Counted from the stretch's first letter, positions 26,902 through 35,967 are shown. The stretch is DNA of 64,000 bases from JAWPMT01 sp965601475 (GCA_965601475.1 OZ271832.1:1798001-1862000), one strand, 5' to 3'. Program-made: numbers and translations. Notes: a model not told the origin generated them from the sequence alone.

Positions 26902-27501
26902 ATGGCTTTCGAATTACCACAACTACCTTATGCGCACGATGCGTTGGAACCACATATCGACGCAAAAACCATGGAAATACACCATGGCAAGCACCATGCA
27001 GCGTATGTCTCAAAATTGAATGCTGCAATTGAAGGAACCGAAATGGCTGGCAAGAGCCTGGACGATTTGATGAAAGATCATTCGGACAATAAGGCTGTCA
27101 GGAACAATGGGGGTGGTCATTGGAATCACTCGCTATTCTGGACGGTGATGTCACCAAATGGTGGCGGAAACCCCAGTGGAGATTTGGGTGCCGCTATAGA
27201 TAGTGCATTTGGATCTTTTGATAAATTCAAGGAGGCATTCAGCAATGCAGCAGCGACTCGCTTTGGAAGTGGGTGGGCATGGCTATGCAAAGTTGATGGA
27301 CAATTAGAAGTGTGCTCCACTGCAAATCAAGACAACCCATTGATGCCAGATGCCGGATGCTCTGGGACACCAATCCTTGGTCTGGACGTTTGGGAGCATG
27401 CCTATTACCTGAATTATCAAAACCGGCGACCTGATTATATCGCCGCCTTCTTCAATGTTATCAACTGGGAGGCTGTTGCCGAACGTTTTGCCAACGCCTA
27501 G
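26902..27501 (+). CDS. Superoxide dismutase, Fe/Mn type
   Basis: The 199-residue enzyme converts superoxide to peroxide and oxygen in the cytoplasm; there is no signal peptide. The four metal ligands are His27, His76, Asp162 and His166 (in HHGKHHAAYV, GGHWNHSLFW and LDVWEHAYYL). I cannot decide between Fe, Mn or cambialistic metal use. It has its own leader of about 60 bp after tadA and a clear terminator behind it. Confidence 0.96.
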   Translation: MAFELPQLPYAHDALEPHIDAKTMEIHHGKHHAAYVSKLNAAIEGTEMAGKSLDDLMKDHSDNKAVRNNGGGHWNHSLFWTVMSPNGGGNPSGDLGAAIDSAFGSFDKFKEAFSNAAATRFGSGWAWLCKVDGQLEVCSTANQDNPLMPDAGCSGTPILGLDVWEHAYYLNYQNRRPDYIAAFFNVINWEAVAERFANA

Positions 27502-27525
27502 GTAAGCGTTTAACAAAGATTCCAC

Positions 27526-27549
27526 AACCCGCTTTTTGCGGGTTTTTTT
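27526..27549 (+). terminator. Rho-independent terminator after superoxide dismutase
   Basis: A 7-bp GC-rich stem (AACCCGC / GCGGGTT) with a TTTTT loop is followed by an uninterrupted T-run. It starts 24 bp after the stop codon. Confidence 0.92.
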
Positions 27550-27612
27550 ATGTCTTTTGAGAAATATTTCCTATCTTATTGACAGTGCGTGCTTCGTTAC
27601 GTCAACGACGAA

Positions 27613-27647
27613 TTGAATGAATATCAGGCACTTATTCACTAGCTTTG
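27613..27647 (+). promoter_or_regulatory. Candidate promoter of the SiaC-like gene
   Basis: TAGCTTTG at 27640-27647 matches the Bacteroidota -7 element TAnnTTTG, with TTG at 27613 upstream. The spacing of 24 is longer than usual. The start codon follows 18 bp later. Confidence 0.35.
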
Positions 27648-27665
27648 TAAGTTCAACCAGAGAAG

Positions 27666-28061
27666 ATGCGAAACCTCAAATTAAGAGCCTCCCAGGGTAA
27701 ACCATTTATCCTCATAGATTTTGAGAAATCACGGATTGACTTGTCCGGAAATGCAACGTCAAAATCTGTTGGTGAGCAGTTTGTTCCTGCACTACTAGCA
27801 TTGCAGACGTGTGAATTCGCAAGCAAGGCCATAGAAGTTCATTTATTCCTTGAGGATATCAGTATTGTTGGGGGAACTGAGATAATCCGATTTCTCAAAA
27901 GCATCAAGAAGAAAGGGTCTATGGGTTATGAAGTGATTTGTCATTGGTATTTTGAGGATGCAGATCACATGGATATGGGCAAGAATATAGGTGACCTCGT
28001 GGGCCTGAAAACCATCACCGAGTGGATTCCTGGGGTGGATCAACCCGAGTACGGCATTTAG
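27666..28061 (+). CDS. DUF1987 / SiaC-like regulatory protein
   Basis: The 131-residue protein matches the DUF1987 layout: an opening strand pair (PFILIDFEKSRIDLSGNATSKSVGEQF), a central helix region around LEDISIVGGTEIIRFLKSI that corresponds to the phosphorylatable LxxxNTSS region of SiaC, and VICHWYFEDADHMDMG. SiaC in Pseudomonas is controlled by a kinase (SiaB) and a phosphatase (SiaA) and regulates diguanylate cyclase activity. Neither partner is beside it here. Instead a histidine kinase converges on it with a 4-bp overlap. Family assignment is from pattern only. Confidence 0.6.
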   Translation: MRNLKLRASQGKPFILIDFEKSRIDLSGNATSKSVGEQFVPALLALQTCEFASKAIEVHLFLEDISIVGGTEIIRFLKSIKKKGSMGYEVICHWYFEDADHMDMGKNIGDLVGLKTITEWIPGVDQPEYGI

Positions 28062-29578
28062 TTTATCACGCGCCCCAACTCATCGGCCCAGCTGGTTCGA
28101 TCTTCTTTTTTGGCGTTGGATTCCAGTCCTTTGGGTTGGGCCACCGGCAACTCAATAAAAAATGTAGTTCCTACTCCTGGCAAGGATCTGAAAAAGAGGC
28201 GGCCGTGGTGTTCCTCAATGATCCCTTTGCACATCGCCAATCCAAGTCCTGTTCCTTCTCCCACATCTTTCGTAGTAAAGAAAGGATTGAAAATCTCTGA
28301 TTCGATTGACTTCGGAATTCCCTTGCCGCTATCCTCTACTTTGATAGTGACTTGTTGCAGTCCTATGTTGTAACTGGCAGTGATCTTCACAAATCCCTCA
28401 TCCTCAATTGCCTGGATGGCATTGCTCACAATATTCAGAAGAACCTGATTGATCTTGCTGGGATTGCACTCCACCGGCGGCAATTCCATATATTTCTTCT
28501 TCAGCTCTATACGGCCCTTCATCTTGCTTTCCAGAATCACCAGCGTGGAATCGATATACTCGGTGATGTTGACCAGCTTGAACTCACTATCGTCCAATCT
28601 GGAGAAAGTTCGCAATCCTTTCACAATCTCCGCAGTTCGCTCCGCACCATGCTCCACCGATGCTAACAACTCCCCCAATTCTTCCAGTAACTCATCATAT
28701 TGTATTTCCGCTTTGCGACCAGCATTCTGCTCCACAACGGAACGGATGATATTCCTCTTGTCCTCAATATTGCCTTGTTGGAGCGCTACCTCAATATCTT
28801 GCCACAATTTGTTCCGAAAAGACTCATATTGTACCAAATCCTCGACATCCTCTTTCAATCTTTGGGCACTACCCAAGGTATAGTTTACCGGATTGTTAAT
28901 CTCATGAGCAATCCCGGCGGTCAGTTGCCCCAGCGATGCGAGTTTCTCCGTTTCGACCAGTCGTTTGCCCGTATTCTTCAACTTGATATAGGCTTCTTTC
29001 AGCGCATCATTGGATCGGGTAACATTCCGCATAAACATTGGTATGAAAGTGACCAGGGCCACATAGGGGAATGCTGCTCCCACTGAATTGAATATCAGGC
29101 TGTGAATACCAATGAGTTCCCTTGGAAACTCGTAGTTGAAGCCAATCTCCATGGCCATGAAGATGAGAATAGTCGCCAGGGTGATGCCAAGCAAGACAAA
29201 CCAGTCCTTTCGTATCCCCGGCAAGAGTGAAATGAGTGGGAGTAATACCAAATGCGACATCACCGGTGAGGACGCACCACCAGTGAAGTAGATCTGGGTG
29301 GTATAGGCGAAGTACAAAGCAAAGATGAAGCCGTAAGAAATATACCTGGTCCTGGGCACGAATCGGAATGCCAGAAGAAGAAACAAGAATAGGAATGCCG
29401 TCATGAAAGCCGTTACTACCAGAATATCCGACCCCGCAGAATAGTACAAAGCCCCGTACAAAATACATCCCAGGAGACCCAACAAAAGGAATCGAACAAG
29501 TAAACCTGAAATGATTCTGTGCGTGGTTTTGGCACGGTGATGCTCAGGAACGACGGTATGAATAATCCACTTGATCAT
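28058..29578 (-). CDS. Membrane sensor histidine kinase
   Basis: The 506-residue protein has six hydrophobic segments in its first 185 residues, a short coiled linker (DALKEAYIKLKNTGKRLVETEKLASLGQ), a HisKA-type phosphoacceptor site in TAGIAHEINNPVNYTLG, and an HATPase domain with NQVLLNIVSNAIQAI, VEDSGKGIPKSIES and GTGLGLAMCKGIIEEHHG. There is no receiver domain and no adjacent response regulator, so it is an orphan kinase in this window. The membrane region has no recognised ligand fold. Confidence 0.92.
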   Translation of the reverse strand: MIKWIIHTVVPEHHRAKTTHRIISGLLVRFLLLGLLGCILYGALYYSAGSDILVVTAFMTAFLFLFLLLAFRFVPRTRYISYGFIFALYFAYTTQIYFTGGASSPVMSHLVLLPLISLLPGIRKDWFVLLGITLATILIFMAMEIGFNYEFPRELIGIHSLIFNSVGAAFPYVALVTFIPMFMRNVTRSNDALKEAYIKLKNTGKRLVETEKLASLGQLTAGIAHEINNPVNYTLGSAQRLKEDVEDLVQYESFRNKLWQDIEVALQQGNIEDKRNIIRSVVEQNAGRKAEIQYDELLEELGELLASVEHGAERTAEIVKGLRTFSRLDDSEFKLVNITEYIDSTLVILESKMKGRIELKKKYMELPPVECNPSKINQVLLNIVSNAIQAIEDEGFVKITASYNIGLQQVTIKVEDSGKGIPKSIESEIFNPFFTTKDVGEGTGLGLAMCKGIIEEHHGRLFFRSLPGVGTTFFIELPVAQPKGLESNAKKEDRTSWADELGRVIN

Positions 29579-29651
29579 TCGAAGGTGACAGGAACTTTAC
29601 TTGTTGTTGAGATCCACCAAGATACAGAATTTCTCAGGGCCTGAAAAACCA

Positions 29652-29678
29652 AAAGAGGCATCATACAGATGCCTCTTT
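29652..29678 (-). terminator. Terminator hairpin after the beta-barrel gene
   Basis: A perfect 11-bp stem (AAAGAGGCATC / GATGCCTCTTT) with a 5-base loop lies 33 bp beyond the 3' end of the minus-strand barrel gene. On the minus strand it ends in TTTT. It also sits upstream of the kinase start. Confidence 0.8.
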
Positions 29679-29710
29679 CGCTATGTCAAAGTCATATGTA
29701 CTGTATTGAC

Positions 29711-30292
29711 CTACAACCCAAGCTTCACAAGAGCATAGCCAATGGATACCTGGAAAGTAGATACATTGATGTCATCAGTAAGGCTCGGGTCATCTCCAAG
29801 ATCGCTAATCCCTATCAAATACCTGGCGTCGACGGAAAGCCCAAAAGGCAAATCTACTCCTGCTCCCACAGCTATTGACAAATCCGAACTATTGAGGATG
29901 TCGGTATTATCCACCGTAGCTACAGGGGTCTTGGACTCACTATCCAGCAAAATACCAAACTGTGGACCCGCCTGGATATTGATTCCCTGAAGAATGTAGT
30001 ATTTGGCAATGATGGGTACTGTGATAAAATTGAAATTGGTTTCCGCGTCAGCGTTGCTATCATCAAAATTGAAGGAGGAGTAGAGTATCTCAGGCTGGAT
30101 ACCAAACTTACTTATTTTGATAAGCCCAAAGGCTCCTGCATGCCAACCTGATGCGTCGGAATCATCACTCACACTGAAAGCATCTTTGGACGGAAAGTTC
30201 AACCCCCCCTTAACACCAACTCTGAATTTCTGTGCAGAGGCTCCGAAGGCGACCAAAGCTACCAAGGCCGCAATCATTGTCATTCTTTTCAT
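29711..30292 (-). CDS. Outer-membrane beta-barrel (porin-like) protein
   Basis: The 193-residue protein has a signal peptide (MIAALVALVAFGASAQ) and the common Bacteroidota small-barrel pattern of alternating strands: FRVGVKGGLNFPS, GWHAGAFGLIKIS, IQPEILYSSF, FITVPIIAKYYI, NIQAGPQFGILL, LSIAVGAGVDLPFGLSVDARYLIG, and a final VSIGYALVKLGL. It belongs to the OmpA/porin-like eight-stranded family. The function (structural or small-molecule passage) is unknown. It is transcribed alone with its own terminator. Confidence 0.88.
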   Translation of the reverse strand: MKRMTMIAALVALVAFGASAQKFRVGVKGGLNFPSKDAFSVSDDSDASGWHAGAFGLIKISKFGIQPEILYSSFNFDDSNADAETNFNFITVPIIAKYYILQGINIQAGPQFGILLDSESKTPVATVDNTDILNSSDLSIAVGAGVDLPFGLSVDARYLIGISDLGDDPSLTDDINVSTFQVSIGYALVKLGL

Positions 30293-30324
30293 AACTAATA
30301 TTTTGAGTTGCTCAAAAATATGAA

Positions 30325-30351
30325 AAAAAGAAAGGGGGATTTACCCCCCTT
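30325..30351 (-). terminator. Terminator at the end of the RND-LolA-barrel operon
   Basis: The stem AAGGGGG / CCCCCTT with a short AT-rich loop is followed on the minus strand by CTTTTTTTC. It lies about 45 bp past the last gene of the operon. Confidence 0.8.
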
Positions 30352-30397
30352 CTCATCGTGAACCTACTACATGAAAAACTCTTTGTATAAAAACCGG

Positions 30398-31597
30398 CTA
30401 GAAGTACTTGGATACCGAGAACTGCAAAAAGCTGTCCTTCCTCAGGAGATACAGAAACTCCTCCGAATCCACATTTGAAAAAATCCTCGACTCTAGTTCC
30501 AGGCTCCACGAATCTCCGAATCTCCTGTTGGCCTCCACAGAGTAAAGCCGGGTGCTGTGCTCCAGATCAATAATGCCTCCAAACAGTATTTCGGTATCCT
30601 GCACATCGTTGAATGCGATCCGTGACCCAACAAACACATCGTTTTGCAGGCCGGAAATGGCAAGTTCATCGCGATCATCAAATAGGTATTCCCCCAGTAT
30701 GCCAATGTCAATACCACTATTTCCAATATTGCCAAAGGTGTATTCAAGTCCAGCGACTGTGGCGAACATATCCTGCAGTTCATTGAATCGTTTGATAGCT
30801 TCTACTTTCCACAGTACGGGACCAGTGGTCGCTTGTATGTCAACACCCGTTTGGCTAACTACACCATATACAGGGGAGAAAGTCTCGATATCAGCTACAA
30901 TTGGATCACGTCCAGTTCCATAGAATTGCGAAATACCTATATCAAAAACCCCAAAATAGTTTGAGTAACGGAAAGCCACATCTGGTCGGTATTCTTCGGC
31001 GTTGCTTTCAAAATCAAAAGCCGAACCATCCAAAATGAAGGGAGTCCTCAGCCTACCCTTTCGTCCAGGAAAGACCTGTTTGCGAAAGAAGGGCATCAGA
31101 AAGAAGTCCAAAGTTCCAAAGTTTGACAGGTAGCTAAAATGAGCCATGGGCTGTCCCAGTTTCTCCTCACCGTCGAAGCTCTCAACCACATCGGTCTGGT
31201 TGATGATATCCACCAGATGTGCCGACTCCGTCACACCCCAGAAAACCTTCTTGGCGCCAATACTGAGTTCGGCATTGTCCAGGACTACCTGCCAATAGAG
31301 CTCCCTGATGTCCCAATGTGTCCTTCGGTAATCTTGCTGATCATAGCGGAAAAAACCGGTGGCCTTTATGGAGAACTTGCCATCACTCCACTCCCTCAGG
31401 TATTCCGGCTGAATGGCAAATGATGGGTATAAATGCTCTTGCCCGGGATAGGCGCCATCATTCCAAAACCACTGAAGGTCTGCATCCAGCCTCATCTTGA
31501 AGTTTTGGTAGACCTGATCCTCCTGCTGCGCACGGAGGTCCGAGAGGAGGATCAGGATGGCCAAAAATGTACCCAGCAGTACCTTTAGCGTTTTCAA
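30398..31597 (-). CDS. Outer-membrane beta-barrel protein of the RND/LolA-like locus (DUF1302-like)
   Basis: The protein is about 399 residues from a TTG start 29 bp after the LolA-like gene. The signal peptide is LLGTFLAILILLSDLRAQ. The mature protein is strand-rich with aromatic girdles (LDADLQWFWNDGAYPGQEHLYPSF region, FRYDQQDYRRTHWDIRELYWQ, NAELSIGAKKVFWGVTESAH) and ends in a C-terminal aromatic (SVSKYF), as barrels do. DUF1302-type barrels commonly sit beside an RND transporter and a LolA-like carrier. It probably forms the outer-membrane end of that export path, although direct evidence for the cargo is absent. Confidence 0.75.
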   Translation of the reverse strand: MKTLKVLLGTFLAILILLSDLRAQQEDQVYQNFKMRLDADLQWFWNDGAYPGQEHLYPSFAIQPEYLREWSDGKFSIKATGFFRYDQQDYRRTHWDIRELYWQVVLDNAELSIGAKKVFWGVTESAHLVDIINQTDVVESFDGEEKLGQPMAHFSYLSNFGTLDFFLMPFFRKQVFPGRKGRLRTPFILDGSAFDFESNAEEYRPDVAFRYSNYFGVFDIGISQFYGTGRDPIVADIETFSPVYGVVSQTGVDIQATTGPVLWKVEAIKRFNELQDMFATVAGLEYTFGNIGNSGIDIGILGEYLFDDRDELAISGLQNDVFVGSRIAFNDVQDTEILFGGIIDLEHSTRLYSVEANRRFGDSWSLELESRIFSNVDSEEFLYLLRKDSFLQFSVSKYF

Positions 31598-31626
31598 TTG
31601 CTTGCGATTTAGGTTAGGAAAGGAAA

Positions 31627-32418
31627 TTATCTACCTGCTCTGATCAAGGCATTCTGATTGAAATCATCTTCGGAAATCCCAGATTGAAACTGGTAGTCCT
31701 CAAAGAATAAGTCCGTTTTTTTGCCAGTCTGATGATTGACCATTGAGAACTTGTTGGCTCTCCAATGCTTGTCCAGGTATTTCTTATAGCCATCATAAGT
31801 CAAAGTTTTCAGCAACTCACCCTTACGATCGTAGAACTCTATCTTCTCAATGCGATAGTCTTCGCCCAGATTGAAATAAGCTACACGCTTCAGGTATCCC
31901 GATTTGGGATCCACAGGATCCTGCTCAACCTTGGCCACCTTTTTTCCATCGAGTGTCGTTTCTTCCAGGAATTTGTAGCTGTATTTCTCCAGTTCATCTG
32001 ATGATAGATCCTCAAAAGCAAACTCACTGCCCATAAAAGGTCCTGATTTATTACTGGAAGAAATCCTTTTCACCCGCTTGATCGAAGGCAGATAGAGCCA
32101 TTGATCATCAGATCCCACTTTGTGTGTGAATGTCAAGGTCGCGGTGCCCTGCACATCTCTGGGACTCTGGAATACAATCATGGACTTGTCCCCATCCTCC
32201 GTGAGTTCGAAGGTCCTGCTGGTCATCTGACGCTCGCTCACCTGCCCCTGACGATTCGTCAAAACCATTTTCAATCCTACCTCAGAAGAGACGAAGCCTT
32301 CGTCATTCTTGAGATAGGTGGCTACGATTTGCTGACCTTTTTCTTCAGCACTTTGCGCCATGGCAAAAGAGGCAAGCAGGAAGGTCAACGAGAACGTTGT
32401 GTATTTTAAAGCTTTCAT
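31627..32418 (-). CDS. LolA-like outer membrane lipoprotein-sorting protein
   Basis: The 263-residue secreted protein (signal FSLTFLLASFAMAQS) has the family hallmarks EKGQQIVATYLKNDEGF, SMIVFQSPRDVQGTATLTFTHK, DDQWLYLPSIKRVKRISSSNKSGPFMGSEFAFEDL and a late YDGYKKYLDKHWRANKFSMVN. The fold is the half-barrel of LolA/LolB that cradles lipids. It is located between an RND transporter (19 bp upstream) and an outer-membrane barrel, so it likely carries a lipid or lipophilic molecule across the periplasm. It is distinct from the housekeeping LolA. Confidence 0.88.
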   Translation of the reverse strand: MKALKYTTFSLTFLLASFAMAQSAEEKGQQIVATYLKNDEGFVSSEVGLKMVLTNRQGQVSERQMTSRTFELTEDGDKSMIVFQSPRDVQGTATLTFTHKVGSDDQWLYLPSIKRVKRISSSNKSGPFMGSEFAFEDLSSDELEKYSYKFLEETTLDGKKVAKVEQDPVDPKSGYLKRVAYFNLGEDYRIEKIEFYDRKGELLKTLTYDGYKKYLDKHWRANKFSMVNHQTGKKTDLFFEDYQFQSGISEDDFNQNALIRAGR

Positions 32419-32437
32419 TTTCTTAAATTTTGGAAGT

Positions 32438-34816
32438 TTAGGCTGCTGCTTGAGTTGCGACAGCGGTTGAAGATTCTTTTTTGTTTTTGGCCAGGATCAA
32501 TAGCAATGCTGGCAACATGAGGAAATCAATGACCAGTGCACTAACAATGACCAGCGATGTCACTTTCGCCATGCCCGAATTCATGCCGAAGCTGGACTGC
32601 GACAGAATAACGAATCCCGCCACCAGAACGATTGTTGTCACGACCAAAGCCCTTCCGACAGTGTTGAATGCATAGCGCACAGCTTCCTGTGGCGAATAGC
32701 CATGGTCTCTGATGGCCCTGATATATTTTGTGAGAAAGTGAATGGTGTCATCCACGATAATGCCCAGGGTCATACCAAATACGATGGAAATACCCACGTT
32801 GATCTGACCACCAAGCAAAGCCCAGAAGCCAAATCCTGCGATCGCGGGTGTCAGGTTGGGCAAAAGACTTAGAAATCCGAATTTCGCAGACCTCAATGCC
32901 AGTACCAACACAATGGTGATCAGAGCGATTGCGATGAGATTGCCACTGATCAGGCTGAGAACCTGAGTCCGCGATAGATATGAGAACATGAGCGTGGGGC
33001 TGATCGCCTTGGTGTGCATATACTCAGGCGTATTCTGTTCCAACCAGGTTTCAGATCGCCCGGCGAAGTCCAACATCTGGTTGGTGGACAAGTCACCCAA
33101 AGTAGCAATAAGCCTGGTTTCAGATTTGTCTACATTGATCTGGTTATTCAAGTCCAACCCAAAGGGCAAAGACAATTCATAAAGCAACAAGTATTGCGCC
33201 GCCTCTTCCCTATTCTCGGGCACCTTGTAGAAGGACTGATCATCCCCATGCATCGACCTATTGACCCTACGTGCTATTTCCGAGAAGGCGTTGACATGAA
33301 CCACCTCCGGCTGATCTTCCAGCCATCTTTCGAAAGCCTCCAATCGCTCGAGATAGTGGGGATTGCTGATTCCCCCTTCTTCGCCGGCCCCAAGAGAATA
33401 TTCCGCAGTGTAAATACCGGTAAGGTTCTTATTGACGTAGTCAGTGTCGGACCGGAATGAAATGCGATCATCAAAGTATTTGATGAACTCGTCGTTCAAT
33501 TCAATATTGAGGGCGAAGACACCCAGTATCCCAATCACTGCAATCGACCCTCCGAATGTGGCCCACGATTTGCCAATAACAAAATTCGCGAGGTTATTGT
33601 AGAACCCTCCTTCACTCTGATTCTCTACCTGTTTTTTCACTTTCACACGAACGGGTAGGATGGACATAAGGGCTGGTAATAGCGACACAGAAAAGATGAA
33701 AGCGCCTGCCATACCCATTGCTGCTATATTTCCCAGGTCCCGAAATGGCGGAACCTCCGCAGTGTTCATGGAAAGAAAACCGATTATCGTCGTCAGGCTG
33801 GTGATGAACACTGGCATAAAATTGACCCTCAGGCTTTCTATGATCGCTTCATTTTTGGAGAGGCCTCTTCTCAGTCCCAACATCATGGTGATGAGAATAT
33901 GGATGCTGTCCGCAACCGCCAAAGTCATGATGATGATAGGCGCCGAACCTGAAGGGGGTGTAAGCTTAATGCCAATGTGACCGGCAAATCCCATTCCTGC
34001 CATGATGGAAAACACAATAACCAAAAGTGAGACTACTGTGCCTGAGATTGTCCTGGTGCTTAGGAATATGGCCACCAGGATGGCAAGAAACATAGCTGGA
34101 ATGAGCGTCGAGAAATCATTCTGGGACGCTTCAAAAAAGGCCGCATTCAACATGACAATACCTGTCAAATGCGTCTTGAGATTAGGGTATTTCGACTCGA
34201 ATTCGGCTACCATTTCCCGTACTTCACCCACCAACAGGGGGTTCTCAGCAGCCGGATCCTCACCAGGTAGTTGAACGGTGATGTTAACGGCAGCCACCGT
34301 GCCCTCCTCATTCAGCAGTCGATGGACAAGTAGGGGCTCGCCAGTGGCAATTTCCTTGATCTTGTCGATTTCCAGCTGGGTCTTCAATGAAGCCTGGTAG
34401 ACAAGGTCCTCAACGTACAGGTCATCATCCTCGGCATAAGTATGCTGGAAATTGGTGATGGCGTCGACGCGGGTGGAGAATGGCATCTGCCAGGCCGATT
34501 CCGTCATCTCTTCAATGGCCTTCAGGTATTCAGCTTTGAATATCTGGCCATCTTTAGGCTCGATAACGATGAGCACATTGTCATCTTGTGTATACTTCCG
34601 CTGAAGCGCCTCGTAAGCCAGCCTCTGAGGATTGTCTTTCTTGAAGAAAACCCGGTAATCTGCGTCGAAGCCAAGCTTAGAACCACCTGAACCGAGCCCC
34701 ATAGCCAGAATCAAACTACCAATCACCACTAGCCAGCGATACCGGATGACAGCGGTGCCCCAACGCGCGCCAAACTGACGCGAACGTTCTCTGAGATTTT
34801 TGATTTGATCTTTCAT
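32438..34816 (-). CDS. RND/MMPL family transporter
   Basis: The 792-residue inner-membrane protein has the RND duplication: one span (YRWLVVIGSLILAMGLG), a large periplasmic loop, five spans (from about residue 235, with a sterol-sensing-like block containing AVADSIHILITMMLGLRRG), a second periplasmic loop, and five more spans ending before KNKKESS. The intramembrane acidic residues occur in VADSIH and IVDDTIHFLTKYIRAIRDHG. It is most like MMPL/HpnN lipid exporters. It is first gene of a three-gene operon with a LolA-like carrier and barrel, and two palindromic sites precede it. Confidence 0.9.
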   Translation of the reverse strand: MKDQIKNLRERSRQFGARWGTAVIRYRWLVVIGSLILAMGLGSGGSKLGFDADYRVFFKKDNPQRLAYEALQRKYTQDDNVLIVIEPKDGQIFKAEYLKAIEEMTESAWQMPFSTRVDAITNFQHTYAEDDDLYVEDLVYQASLKTQLEIDKIKEIATGEPLLVHRLLNEEGTVAAVNITVQLPGEDPAAENPLLVGEVREMVAEFESKYPNLKTHLTGIVMLNAAFFEASQNDFSTLIPAMFLAILVAIFLSTRTISGTVVSLLVIVFSIMAGMGFAGHIGIKLTPPSGSAPIIIMTLAVADSIHILITMMLGLRRGLSKNEAIIESLRVNFMPVFITSLTTIIGFLSMNTAEVPPFRDLGNIAAMGMAGAFIFSVSLLPALMSILPVRVKVKKQVENQSEGGFYNNLANFVIGKSWATFGGSIAVIGILGVFALNIELNDEFIKYFDDRISFRSDTDYVNKNLTGIYTAEYSLGAGEEGGISNPHYLERLEAFERWLEDQPEVVHVNAFSEIARRVNRSMHGDDQSFYKVPENREEAAQYLLLYELSLPFGLDLNNQINVDKSETRLIATLGDLSTNQMLDFAGRSETWLEQNTPEYMHTKAISPTLMFSYLSRTQVLSLISGNLIAIALITIVLVLALRSAKFGFLSLLPNLTPAIAGFGFWALLGGQINVGISIVFGMTLGIIVDDTIHFLTKYIRAIRDHGYSPQEAVRYAFNTVGRALVVTTIVLVAGFVILSQSSFGMNSGMAKVTSLVIVSALVIDFLMLPALLLILAKNKKESSTAVATQAAA

Positions 34817-34924
34817 TTGTGAATAGTTGGACTTGTTAGTTTCTTTTCGTTTTGCTTAATGTCGAGTGAGTTGTTGAAGATTGGACAAGCCAATGCTTTT
34901 TATTTCAAATTTTTGGATAATAGG

Positions 34925-34999
34925 ATATTTCGGATTTCGAAATTATGTAAACCTAACGATCTTCAAATATTTTCGTTTCAAAATATTTCGGATTTCGAA
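34925..34999 (-). promoter_or_regulatory. Candidate MarR operators upstream of the RND operon
   Basis: A 17-base direct repeat, ATATTTCGGATTTCGAA, occurs at 34925-34941 and 34983-34999. Each holds the inverted arms TTCG and CGAA separated by five bases; the first extends to ATTTCG / CGAAAT. A third, weaker inverted repeat (ATATTTT / AAAATAT) at 34967-34986 touches the second copy. A perfect TTCGA-TAT-TCGAA palindrome of the same type lies upstream of the nearby marR gene. The likely binder is that MarR protein. The region is otherwise non-coding. Confidence 0.6.
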
Positions 35000-35013
35000 G
35001 CTATTATCCTTGG

Positions 35014-35895
35014 TTAGGACTCTAATTCGAAGATTTCCCTGATTTCAGGGTCTTGCAGGATCGTTTTTCGAATGCGTTCTGAATAGTCCTGGCGTTGAAA
35101 GGGGTGTTCCTGGTATAACCCAACATACCCTTTATCAACGGCCTCTTCTACTAGAGGGCTTTTTTCTACCACGTGCCTGTGGATGGAGTCCAGATGGTCT
35201 TTGGCGAAATTGTAATGTTGCGGATCCACCCAGCCTCTTTTTATGAACGCCTTTGTCTTTCGATGGCAGCGGCAAGGATTGTCCTTGTTGATCAGGCCGC
35301 ATTTGTTGTCCATGAAGGCATGAAGATCCTGCCTGGCCCTGGACAGTCGCTTCCTGAAGTTTTCTTTGGAAATCCCAAATATTTCAGCTCCGGCATTGTG
35401 ATCGATCTGAAAAATCTCCCCCAAGACGTACAAAATACGTTGATCCCTGTCCAGGCAAATGAGCATTGCGGACATACATCCCATTCGCGCTTCTTTCACG
35501 TCATCAGCCTGAGCAACCATCTCCTCAGGTGTCAATTCATTGTCAGGTGTTTGATCCAGGTTCATACCGAAATTCTCAAAGGAAACAACGGCTTTTTCCG
35601 TCCGCTTCTTCTTCACATTCAGGAAGTGATTCACCACAATCCTATAGGCCCAGGTCCTGAAACTGGACTGGTGATTGAATTTGGCAAGATTGATGACAAT
35701 CTTGATTAGGGCCTCCTGGGTGATATCTGCGGCATCTTCTTCATTCATCACAAGCTTGTGCGCCACATTATAGATATAATCCTGGTGCCTTTTGATGAGT
35801 GATTCCAGTGCCTCTCTGGAGCCGTTTTTCGCCTCCGCAATGAGCTGAAGGTCTTCTTTTGTGTCGTAGGTTTTAGAAAATGGATTTGCTGTCAT
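35014..35895 (-). CDS. RNA polymerase sigma factor (ECF-like) with cysteine-rich C-terminal extension
   Basis: The 293-residue protein has sigma region 2 (ALESLIKRHQDYIYNVAHKLVMNEEDAADITQEALIKI with TWAYRIVVNHFLN) and region 4 (LDRDQRILYVLGEIFQIDHNAGAEIFGISKENFRKRLSRARQDL). A further 95 residues follow, including Cys199, Cys208 and Cys210 with His211 in a KCGLINKDNPCRCHRKTK segment that could bind metal. No anti-sigma gene adjoins it. It lies between the MarR gene and the RND operon, all on the same strand. Confidence 0.85.
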   Translation of the reverse strand: MTANPFSKTYDTKEDLQLIAEAKNGSREALESLIKRHQDYIYNVAHKLVMNEEDAADITQEALIKIVINLAKFNHQSSFRTWAYRIVVNHFLNVKKKRTEKAVVSFENFGMNLDQTPDNELTPEEMVAQADDVKEARMGCMSAMLICLDRDQRILYVLGEIFQIDHNAGAEIFGISKENFRKRLSRARQDLHAFMDNKCGLINKDNPCRCHRKTKAFIKRGWVDPQHYNFAKDHLDSIHRHVVEKSPLVEEAVDKGYVGLYQEHPFQRQDYSERIRKTILQDPEIREIFELES

Positions 35896-35967
35896 GGCAT
35901 CACGTTTTTCGCTTCAGACCTTAGACAACTAGAATGAGAGGGTGTGACAGTTTTATGTTTTTTGGCC

